Source: Bacteroidota bacterium (lineage in GTDB: Bacteria; Bacteroidota; Bacteroidia; NS11-12g; UBA9320). Taken from it: a stretch of DNA of 5,009 nt. The translations under genes and the position numbers were made by a program. Positions 1 through 5,009 of this stretch are shown here, piece after piece. The notes below the pieces were generated by a model. The model worked only from the letters and a program-made list of their open reading frames with translations. It was not told the origin of the DNA and searched no databases. The stretch spans positions 1 through 5,009 of the forward strand of contig DNHN01000180.1 in NCBI GenBank assembly GCA_003485825.1, in the 5' to 3' direction. The number at the start of each line of letters is the position of its first letter. The stretch's first letter is position 1.

Positions 1-317
1 GGGCTTTTGAATAACCGAGATTTTGTACACGAAGTACCTACTACTAAAATATCATAGTCCGCAGTGCGTTCTTTTGCCTCTACTGCTGCATTGAAGTCTC
101 CATGGACGACTAAAGTTGTAAGTTCGATGTTTTTACCCGACGTAAAATCTCGTAAAAACTTGATGGTATCCGAAAAATCAGATTGTTCATCGCCTACTAA
201 TAAAACCGTCAGATTCGCTCTAAACTTATGTGCTAAGTCAAGTGCTTTCTGCTGAGCAAAACTCGTTGTATTGCCGTCATCTATAGCCAAGAGTATATTG
301 CTTAACGCTATATCCAT
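1..317 (-). CDS. Universal stress protein family protein, 3' end outside the window
   Basis: The frame reads from ATG at 317 down to the left edge without a stop, giving about 106 N-terminal residues. It opens with the USP-type first strand (SNILLAIDDG, residues 6-15), followed by an amphipathic helix (about 20-33), strand LTVLLVGD (36-43) and strand YDILVVGTS (88-96). These match the Rossmann-like alpha/beta USP fold, whose members bind ATP or signal stress and growth arrest in the cytoplasm. The nucleotide motif G-x2-G-x9-G-[ST] begins at Gly94 but has Cys97 instead of the second Gly, so ATP binding is doubtful; the rest of the motif is off the edge. The protein resembles the N-terminus of the upstream two-domain USP (KKILLAFDNSD), suggesting an old duplication. 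The start lies 23 nt after that gene's stop, so the two are probably co-transcribed. Only a weak AAGTAGG precedes the ATG, as expected in Bacteroidetes. Whether a second USP domain follows cannot be seen. Confidence 0.85.
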   Translation of the reverse strand, partial: MDIALSNILLAIDDGNTTSFAQQKALDLAHKFRANLTVLLVGDEQSDFSDTIKFLRDFTSGKNIELTTLVVHGDFNAAVEAKERTADYDILVVGTSCTKSRLFKS

Positions 318-340
318 ATCCTACTTGCCTATTATCGATT

Positions 341-1153
341 TTAGTATCCTGCAGACCCGGCTACCCGAGTATCTCTTGAATGTATCGTCATTACGGGCAC
401 AGTACTTCGGTTTACTAATTGCTGTGAATACGAATCCATAAACCATCCCGCACTTTCAGTTTCCGTCATCATTAACATGAGTCCAGCATTAACTTCTTCA
501 GCGTATTCAATGCATGTTTCAACTACGTCTACGTCGTACTTTTCCTCTTTTGTACAAGGGATACCACGTTCTAGCAAATATTTCTCCGTTTGATTTACAT
601 AGCCATGAACGCGCTTTGTAGTTTCTGATGAGTCACTTTTAGAAACCCCCAGTATATGTACAGTAGATCCAAATGCTTTAGCCATTTCAATACAGTAGGG
701 CACTTTTTGTCTAGTACTTCTTGAATCTGCCAACGGTAATAGTATATGTTTTAATTCTGGAGAACTTGCTTTCTCCGTGACACTAATTACTGGGCAATCC
801 GAGCTACTCACTACCTTAAATGCATTGCTACCCATCCATTTCTTTTTCCACCCACCACTTCCGTGCGAGCCTTGAAGAATCAGCGAATAATTTCCTTCCT
901 TTTCTAGCTTTATAACCTCATCATGGACATGACCACTGCGGTCTATAATCTCCATGTTTACGTTATTTTCTTCACGAAACTTTTCTAGAAAATCAACAGA
1001 ATCAACGAAGACATTGCCTTTCCCTCCAGTGACCACTAAAGCTGTAATTTCCGAATCAAATTTTAAACTTACACCATAGGCGCTTTGCAGTGCAGCCTTG
1101 GATGCGTCGCTATTATCAAACGCCAGTAGAATTTTTTTAAAAGCTTTTTCCAT
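341..1153 (-). CDS. Two-domain universal stress protein (tandem UspA domains)
   Basis: This 270-residue cytoplasmic protein has two USP domains in one chain. Domain 1 (about residues 4-127) starts with KKILLAFDNSD and ends with strand CPVISV. It contains an exact G-x2-G-x9-G-S nucleotide-binding motif: Gly95, Gly98, Gly108-Ser109. Domain 2 (about 134-258) starts with LKHILLPLADS and ends with VPVMTIHS, but the equivalent region (MMTETESAGWFMDSYS, about 228-243) lacks the glycines, so this half probably does not bind ATP by the canonical loop. A C-terminal tail of about 12 residues follows. Tandem USPs of roughly this length are common in Bacteroidetes; family roles are stress survival and growth arrest, but the specific role here is unknown. 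The ATG at 1153 sits in an A-rich leader without a Shine-Dalgarno sequence and places the first beta strand at the usual distance from the start. It is the first gene of a probable two-gene operon with the USP gene at 317, behind a candidate promoter at 1209-1241. Confidence 0.93.
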   Translation of the reverse strand: MEKAFKKILLAFDNSDASKAALQSAYGVSLKFDSEITALVVTGGKGNVFVDSVDFLEKFREENNVNMEIIDRSGHVHDEVIKLEKEGNYSLILQGSHGSGGWKKKWMGSNAFKVVSSSDCPVISVTEKASSPELKHILLPLADSRSTRQKVPYCIEMAKAFGSTVHILGVSKSDSSETTKRVHGYVNQTEKYLLERGIPCTKEEKYDVDVVETCIEYAEEVNAGLMLMMTETESAGWFMDSYSQQLVNRSTVPVMTIHSRDTRVAGSAGY

Positions 1154-1161
1154 ATTATTTC

Positions 1162-1181
1162 GTTATTGGTTAGTTATTGGT
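1162..1181 (-). repeat. Two direct copies of a 9-bp word in the USP leader, 11-nt period
   Basis: GTTATTGGT occurs at 1162-1170 and again at 1173-1181 on the plus strand (ACCAATAAC twice on the coding strand). The 11-nt units GTTATTGGTTA and GTTATTGGTCA differ at one base. The period is close to one helical turn, and the pair sits between the candidate promoter and the start codon, ending 8 nt upstream of the ATG. It could be a protein-binding site on DNA or RNA, or a small slippage duplication; sequence alone does not decide. Confidence 0.5.
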
Positions 1182-1208
1182 CAATTTGTGTCTACGTATT
1201 TTTTACTT

Positions 1209-1241
1209 CAAATACTATGTCATTCATAATTTTGGCTCAAA
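1209..1241 (-). promoter_or_regulatory. Candidate Bacteroidetes-type promoter for the USP pair
   Basis: Read on the minus strand, TTTG (1241-1238) is followed after 20 nt by TAGTATTTG (1217-1209). This resembles the Bacteroidetes housekeeping consensus TTTG-N19-21-TAnnTTTG, except that there are three bases rather than two between TA and TTTG. It lies about 55 nt upstream of the ATG at 1153, leaving room for a short untranslated leader. Similar words arise by chance in AT-rich DNA, so this is a candidate only. Confidence 0.35.
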
Positions 1242-1567
1242 CAATTTATTCTAGCACAATTAACACTTGTGAAGTTTCCTAAACGCTAGTCCATCCTTCG
1301 TCAATATTCTATAACTACGATCTATGGACAACTGGGGAATCAACTATCTATTTTTATTTACAGATTACGGTGAAACCCAAATTGGAAATATTAAAAGAAC
1401 AACAAATTTTAAGCTCAATCTTATTATTCCAATTTTAGGTATAATTTATCACTATTCAAACTTTTGTTTTGAAAAATCACAAAAGCACCTACTTCTCTTA
1501 CCGGAAACAAAGCACGAAATCACCTGCCAGTTACTCGTTCGTACTATTATTCTAAAATCAAGCAATA

Positions 1568-1583
1568 GTTCAATTCATTGAAC
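1568..1583. repeat. 16-bp palindrome GTTCAAT-TC-ATTGAAC
   Basis: Seven-base perfect inverted arms (1568-1574 and 1577-1583) flank a 2-bp centre. The dyad is the size expected for a dimeric regulator's operator, and it lies about 65 nt upstream of the candidate -7 element at 1648-1655. As RNA it could fold only as a 6-bp stem with a TTCA loop and no T-run, so it is not a good terminator. Arms of this length can occur by chance in several hundred bases of AT-rich DNA. Confidence 0.35.
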
Positions 1584-1647
1584 ATCCATTAACTACTTCG
1601 AACCAGTATGTCTAGCAAAATCACTTAAAAATTAACCCCTAATCTAG

Positions 1648-1655
1648 TATTTTTG
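1648..1655 (+). promoter_or_regulatory. Candidate -7 element (TAnnTTTG) upstream of the LEA lipoprotein
   Basis: TATTTTTG fits the Bacteroidetes TAnnTTTG -7 consensus at every defined position. At the expected -33 distance there is only a weak TTAA (1625-1628) in place of TTTG. Transcription from here would give a leader of more than 120 nt before the ATG at 1790. No better-placed promoter was found nearer the gene. Confidence 0.3.
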
Positions 1656-1789
1656 ACCATGTAAAGGTTGTATGTTGGTGCCATTTGATTAAGCAGATTT
1701 ACACTCTGCAATTTTAGCTGGTTAGGTCAACTAATTTTAATGTCTAGAAATCTCAAGCAATGCACCTTTACAATAAAAAAAATACACGA

Positions 1790-2269
1790 ATGAAAAACGG
1801 AAATATCTTGGTCCTAGCAAGTTTGTTACTTGGGTTTATAAGCGCATGCTCGTATACCCCTAAAAAGCCAGACTTTATAAATTTAAAAAATGTAACGATA
1901 ACATCTGCTAATCTTGATACAGTAGTATTAAGTGGTGACGCTATTTTTAACAATCCCAATCCTATCCCAGGTAAGCTTACTAAAACGAATATTCACATAA
2001 AAGTTAACGATATAGATATTACTGATATTGAGCAGAATGTGTCTATAGATGTGCCTAAAAATAGTGATTTTACCGTCCCGGTACACTTCTCATTTAATCC
2101 GAAGCAGCTCTCTTCTGAACATGAAGGTTTTTTTAAAAATGCATTAAAAAACTTCCTCAGCAATCAATTAATTATAGAATACGATGGACACGTTACTATA
2201 GAGATCCTCAGTATTGGATTTGATATCCCTGTAGCACACACAGATACGATGCGTCTCGTAGGTTCATAA
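1790..2269 (+). CDS. Lipoprotein with LEA type 2 (LEA14/WHy-like) domain
   Basis: This 159-residue predicted lipoprotein has a short basic start (MKNGN), a hydrophobic stretch (6-18) and a lipobox ISAC with Cys20 as the lipidation site, so the mature protein should be anchored in the cell envelope. The remainder (about 28-155) resembles an LEA type 2 beta-sandwich: a strand pair NLKNVTITSANLDTVVLSG, then AIFNNPNPIP with the characteristic NPN (55-57), a strand with a VNDIDI turn (about 66-78), and the SDFTVPVHFSF strand (92-102). The molecular role of bacterial LEA type 2 lipoproteins is not well defined; the plant relatives are linked to desiccation stress. An in-frame ATG at 1760 would add 10 residues (MHLYNKKNTR) before the signal peptide. 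I prefer 1790 because it gives a compact signal peptide and is preceded by an A-rich tract. The 3' end overlaps the convergent lipoprotein gene by 6 bp. Confidence 0.82.
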   Translation: MKNGNILVLASLLLGFISACSYTPKKPDFINLKNVTITSANLDTVVLSGDAIFNNPNPIPGKLTKTNIHIKVNDIDITDIEQNVSIDVPKNSDFTVPVHFSFNPKQLSSEHEGFFKNALKNFLSNQLIIEYDGHVTIEILSIGFDIPVAHTDTMRLVGS

Positions 2270-2689
2270 AGATTCCCTTCGAAAGGACTTTAATTCATCC
2301 AGCGTAAATATCACTTTTTGCTTAACCCCGTGACTGGAGACACCATTCTTTTTAACTACCAGAAATTCTACATTAATGTAATCATAGTCTGTTTTATTAT
2401 CTATTGAGTTTATAGTCAATAGCGCAGTCTTTCTTGCTAGTGCGTAGCGGGCCTCGTAATTCACAGGTTCATTGTAGGGGTTCATAAGAACTATTTTTAA
2501 ACTACTGTTTTCTGTTGAATTGTAAAATGTTGTCTCGCCGAACACCCCTACTTTTTCATATTCACCTGACTGTTTCAGCGCTGACATAAGCATCTCTTCA
2601 TCTACACTCAACTGGGGTTTCTTTGGCTCTGGCATCGCACAACTAAGCGCCATTTGCAACATCAGAAGTACAATACTTTTCCTAATCAA
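2264..2689 (-). CDS. Small predicted lipoprotein of unrecognised family, TTG start
   Basis: This protein has 141 residues. MIRK is followed by a hydrophobic stretch (5-15) and ALSC with Cys17, a plausible though not ideal lipobox, so the product is probably an envelope lipoprotein. The mature part has a helix-like segment (about 28-42), then alternating strands, including SLKIVLMN (63-70), KTALLTINSI (87-96) and DYINVEFLVVKKN (103-115), and ends with FTLDEL (128-133). I do not recognise the family. The start codon is TTG at 2689-2687: an in-frame TAG at 2695-2693 blocks any longer version, and the first in-frame ATG (residue 10) would destroy the signal peptide. An AGGA (2694-2691) lies only one base before the TTG. 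The gene begins 15 nt after the dnaE stop on the same strand and in the same frame, so co-transcription and possibly translational coupling are likely. Its TGA abuts the TAA of the convergent LEA gene. Confidence 0.75.
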   Translation of the reverse strand: MIRKSIVLLMLQMALSCAMPEPKKPQLSVDEEMLMSALKQSGEYEKVGVFGETTFYNSTENSSLKIVLMNPYNEPVNYEARYALARKTALLTINSIDNKTDYDYINVEFLVVKKNGVSSHGVKQKVIFTLDELKSFRRESL

Positions 2690-2710
2690 TTCCTATACAC
2701 CCAATCAATT
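2684..2710 (-). repeat. AATTGATT direct repeat spanning the dnaE stop and the downstream start
   Basis: On the minus strand AATTGATT occurs at 2710-2703, containing the dnaE TGA, and again at 2691-2684, containing the TTG start of the next gene, 19 nt apart. It may be coincidental, a trace of a small local duplication, or part of a re-initiation signal. Confidence 0.35.
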
Positions 2711-5009
2711 AAACCTAAAATCCAAGCCTAAGTCTTCGAGCTTTTTCTTTGTAATCTCATCCATTTGCAGTTTATACCGCTGGCTCTTGGCTTTCAGGCT
2801 TTGGTCCTTGCCCTTTATTTTAAATGCTAAACCCACTTTGCCGCGCTCGTCTACTAGGTCAAATAACGACTGCATGAGTTCTTCATTGATATCTGCGGCA
2901 TTGATATTTATGGTTACTTTCTTCAGCTGATGAGATACTGCATCTTCTAAAAAAGTCATCTGCTGGAGACGCAAATCTACCTTGTCTGGATCTCTCCAAC
3001 TTTTTTCACCCTTGGCTACCACAAAAATCTGAGCATTCAGCTCTATCCAAGGCTTATAGGTAGTGTATTGCTCACCAAATAATGCGAATTCGCGTGTACC
3101 GCTAAAATCCTCTAACGTAAATATACAAAAGGGCTTTCCATTCTTACTTACTGCGTCTCTGACCGTAGTGATGAGACCCGCAAGCTTTATTTCGGCTCCT
3201 TCTAACTTCAGGTTTTCTTCTTCTATGGCTAACAGGGTATGCGTAGTAAAGTGATCTATTTCAAACTTGAAATTATTCAACGGATGCCCAGATATGTAGA
3301 TACCTACCAGCTCCTTTTCCCGCTGAAGTCGTTCCATCAGCGTCCACTCCGCTACCTTGGGGAGTTCTGGTTCTGAAAGTTGTACTCCGGATGCTTCTCC
3401 AAATAAACTTGCTTGACTATTGAGTTCATCACTCTGCGCCTGCGCACCAAATTTGACTGCTAAATCTATCCCTTTAGTGCCAGCTACTTCAGTAACATAG
3501 CTACTTCTATTTACTCCATAATCGTCAAACGCACCGGCTATAGCCAAATTTTCTAATGATTTCTTATTTACCAATCGCTGGCTTACCCGTTTACAGATAT
3601 CAAAAACGTTCGCATACACCCCATTTTCTTTTCGTTCACGAATAATTTCTTCTGCTGCAGAACCACCTACGCCCTTGATAGCTGCGAGTCCAAACCGGAT
3701 AGCTCCCTCTTGGTTTACACTAAATTTCTTTTCGCTTTCATTCGCACTGGGCCCCAGTATCTCTATCCCCATCCATTTACACTCGTCCATGAAGAAACTC
3801 ACTTTTTTGATGTCATTCATATTGTGCGTGAGCACCGAAGCCATAAACTCAGCAGGATAGTGAGCCTTCAGGTAGCCTGTATGAAATGCTAAGTAGGCGT
3901 AGCACGTACTGTGACTCTTATTGAAGGCATAGGAAGCAAACGCCTCCCAATCTTTCCAGACCTTTTTTAGCGTCTCTTCCTTGTGGCCCTTTTCAGTTCC
4001 TTGACTGATAAAAAGATCGAAGAGTTTATTCATCTCTTCTATCTTCTTTTTACCCATTGCTTTTCGAAGACTATCCGCCTGACCTTTGGTAAATCCTGCT
4101 AGCTTCTGAGAAAGCAGCATGACTTGCTCTTGATATACCGTAATACCGTAAGTGTCTTGCAAGTACTCCTCCATATCTGCGAGGTCATACTTTATTTCTT
4201 GTCGGCCATGCTTACGCTCTACGAAATCCTTTATATATTCCATAGGACCTGGACGGTAAAGCGCATTCATGGCAATCAAATCCTCGAACTTATCTGGCTT
4301 TAGGGCTTTTAGGTGTTTCTGCATCCCTGGACTCTCAAACTGAAATACACCATTCGTATTCCCTCGAGCAAAAAGGTCTAGGGTTTTTTTATCATTGAGC
4401 GGGATGTCATCTGGGACTATAGTTATACCGTGACGGTCTTTCACTATCTGTACGGCATCCTTTATTATGGTAAGCGTCTTGAGTCCTAAGAAGTCCATCT
4501 TCAGCAGACCCGCATCTTCTACCACACTATTGTCGTATTGCGTTACCAGAAGATCAGAATCCTTGGCGGTAGTTACTGGAACATATTTCGTAATGTCATC
4601 TGGTGTGATAATCACGCCACACGCATGTATTCCTGTATTTCGAACAGAGCCTTCTAGTCTCATCGCTGTACGAATGAGTTGACCTATCTCGTCCTCTTGC
4701 TCAGCCATCACCCTAAACTCTTCTGCGGCTTGATTTTGCTCCGCATTCATTGCGTCTTTTAGCTTTTTCTGTACTCCTTCCGGTGCTAACACCTTATTCA
4801 AGTTTGCACTTAGATGATCTGGAAATGCTTTGGTAATCGCATTTACTTCTTGTAGCGGAACATCCATCACACGACCTACGTCTTTTAGCGAGGAACGCGC
4901 TGCCATGCTACCGTAGGTAATGATTTGGGCTACTTGCTTTTTACCGTACTTATCCACTACATAGTCTATCACACTTTGTCTTCCTTCGTCATCAAAATCA
5001 ATATCAATA
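2705..5009 (-). CDS. dnaE: DNA polymerase III alpha subunit, C-terminal 767 residues (5' part outside the window)
   Basis: This is the catalytic subunit of the replicative DNA polymerase holoenzyme (C family). The frame is open to the right edge; the GTG at 4972 is an internal valine codon, since the 12 residues before it (IDIDFDDEGRQS) belong to the conserved palm. The aspartates of IDID (5005-5003 and 4999-4997) align with E. coli Asp401 and Asp403, and that of LLKMDFLGL (4495-4493) with Asp555, so the catalytic triad is complete. Counting from the codon at 4972, fingers blocks follow: NALYRPGPMEY (236-246), YGITVYQEQVM (275-285), LRKAMGKKK (302-310) and SYAFNKSHSTCYAY (347-360). Next come a helix-hairpin-helix segment (AIRFGLAAIKGVGGSAA, 424-440), the beta-clamp motif QASLF (520-524, bases 3415-3401), an OB-fold (about 594-676) and a C-terminal domain to 755. 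Length from the first catalytic aspartate to the end is close to the E. coli protein, leaving no room for an intein here. The N-terminal PHP domain is off-window. A small lipoprotein gene follows 15 nt downstream. Confidence 0.97.
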   Translation of the reverse strand, partial: IDIDFDDEGRQSVIDYVVDKYGKKQVAQIITYGSMAARSSLKDVGRVMDVPLQEVNAITKAFPDHLSANLNKVLAPEGVQKKLKDAMNAEQNQAAEEFRVMAEQEDEIGQLIRTAMRLEGSVRNTGIHACGVIITPDDITKYVPVTTAKDSDLLVTQYDNSVVEDAGLLKMDFLGLKTLTIIKDAVQIVKDRHGITIVPDDIPLNDKKTLDLFARGNTNGVFQFESPGMQKHLKALKPDKFEDLIAMNALYRPGPMEYIKDFVERKHGRQEIKYDLADMEEYLQDTYGITVYQEQVMLLSQKLAGFTKGQADSLRKAMGKKKIEEMNKLFDLFISQGTEKGHKEETLKKVWKDWEAFASYAFNKSHSTCYAYLAFHTGYLKAHYPAEFMASVLTHNMNDIKKVSFFMDECKWMGIEILGPSANESEKKFSVNQEGAIRFGLAAIKGVGGSAAEEIIRERKENGVYANVFDICKRVSQRLVNKKSLENLAIAGAFDDYGVNRSSYVTEVAGTKGIDLAVKFGAQAQSDELNSQASLFGEASGVQLSEPELPKVAEWTLMERLQREKELVGIYISGHPLNNFKFEIDHFTTHTLLAIEEENLKLEGAEIKLAGLITTVRDAVSKNGKPFCIFTLEDFSGTREFALFGEQYTTYKPWIELNAQIFVVAKGEKSWRDPDKVDLRLQQMTFLEDAVSHQLKKVTININAADINEELMQSLFDLVDERGKVGLAFKIKGKDQSLKAKSQRYKLQMDEITKKKLEDLGLDFRFN

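Larger units (their letters stand above)
1154..1789. other. Long divergent intergenic region without a convincing gene
   Basis: About 636 nt separate the minus-strand USP pair from the plus-strand lipoprotein. I see no tRNA, rRNA, riboswitch, insertion sequence end or convincing protein gene. An 85-codon plus-strand reading frame (1324-1581) fills the middle, but it has no leader signal, a composition typical of translated AT-rich noncoding DNA (many I, L, N, K, S), and no recognisable domain. Small inverted repeats are present: CACAA/TTGTG at 1255-1271, CTTTTG/CAAAAG at 1461-1485, a 16-bp palindrome at 1568-1583, and GCAGA/TCTGC at 1693-1709. None is followed by a T-run that would make a clear intrinsic terminator. 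The region may hold regulatory sites, a small RNA, or a decayed gene. Confidence 0.6.

Noticed and set aside
64..255. 63-codon plus-strand frame
   Set aside because: It lies opposite the clear USP coding frame on the minus strand and is a shadow of it.
1440..1445. TATAAT, resembling a proteobacterial -10 box
   Set aside because: No suitable -35 element lies upstream, and Bacteroidetes housekeeping promoters use a different consensus; expected by chance in AT-rich DNA.
1461..1485. CTTTTG / CAAAAG inverted repeat as a terminator
   Set aside because: It has only a 6-bp AT-rich stem with a 13-nt loop and no T-run on either strand, and no gene end is nearby.
1324..1581. 85-codon plus-strand reading frame in the long intergenic region
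   Set aside because: It has no leader signal, no recognisable domain, and a composition like translated AT-rich noncoding DNA. It is kept only as a possibility under the intergenic finding.
1693..1709. GCAGA / TCTGC hairpin upstream of the LEA lipoprotein
   Set aside because: The stem is only 5 bp with a 7-nt loop, and there is no strong T-run or attenuator-like alternative pairing.
1768..1959. 63-codon minus-strand frame over the LEA lipoprotein
   Set aside because: It is antisense to a gene with a clear signal peptide and LEA-like domain, and has no features of its own.
2276..2286. CCTT / AAGG mini-hairpin near the convergent junction as a bidirectional terminator
   Set aside because: A 4-bp stem with a 3-nt loop and no adjoining T-run is too weak to call.
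3063..4682. Several plus-strand frames of 60-71 codons (around 3063, 3675, 3710 and 4467)
   Set aside because: All are antisense to strongly conserved dnaE sequence and overlap one another; they are shadows.
4970..4972. GTG at 4972 as the start of a 755-residue polymerase
   Set aside because: The frame continues upstream through IDIDFDDEGRQS, which carries two of the catalytic aspartates, so this GTG is an internal valine codon of a longer dnaE.
2705..5009. Possible intein in dnaE
   Set aside because: Conserved polymerase blocks run without interruption, and the length from the first catalytic aspartate to the C-terminus is close to that of E. coli DnaE.

Overview
The window looks like an ordinary chromosomal stretch from a member of the Bacteroidetes (Flavobacteriales-like, genus not resolvable). 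The evidence is the DnaE sequence, which carries family-typical blocks such as LLKMDFLGLKTLTIIKD and SYAFNKSHSTCYAY, the near absence of Shine-Dalgarno sequences, A-rich leaders, candidate promoters resembling the Bacteroidetes TTTG / TAnnTTTG consensus, and short secreted lipoproteins. The DNA is moderately AT-rich throughout, with no obvious compositional break.

Layout from left to right. (1) Positions 1-1153, minus strand: two universal stress protein (USP) genes in tandem. The upstream one is a complete two-domain USP (341-1153). Downstream after a 23-nt gap is a second USP gene (3-317) whose 3' end lies outside the window. (2) Positions 1154-1789: about 640 nt between divergent genes with no convincing gene. 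It holds a candidate promoter and an 11-nt-period direct repeat in front of the USP pair, a 16-bp palindrome near its middle, and a candidate -7 element on the plus strand. (3) Positions 1790-2269, plus strand: a lipoprotein with an LEA type 2 (LEA14/WHy-like) beta-sandwich domain. (4) Positions 2264-2689, minus strand: a small lipoprotein of unrecognised family. It overlaps the LEA gene tail-to-tail by 6 bp and starts at TTG just behind dnaE. (5) Positions 2705-5009, minus strand: the C-terminal 767 residues of the replicative DNA polymerase III alpha subunit (dnaE), with all three catalytic aspartates and the clamp-binding motif visible. The gene continues past the right edge.

Functionally this is a mosaic: core replication (dnaE, probably co-transcribed with the small lipoprotein), envelope lipoproteins, and a stress-response USP pair. 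I found no mobile element, CRISPR array, RNA gene, defence system or other clearly novel system. The points worth a second look are small-scale: an unusual TTG start, a stop-to-stop convergent overlap, unequal decay of nucleotide-binding motifs in the USPs, and short repeats in the intergenic DNA.
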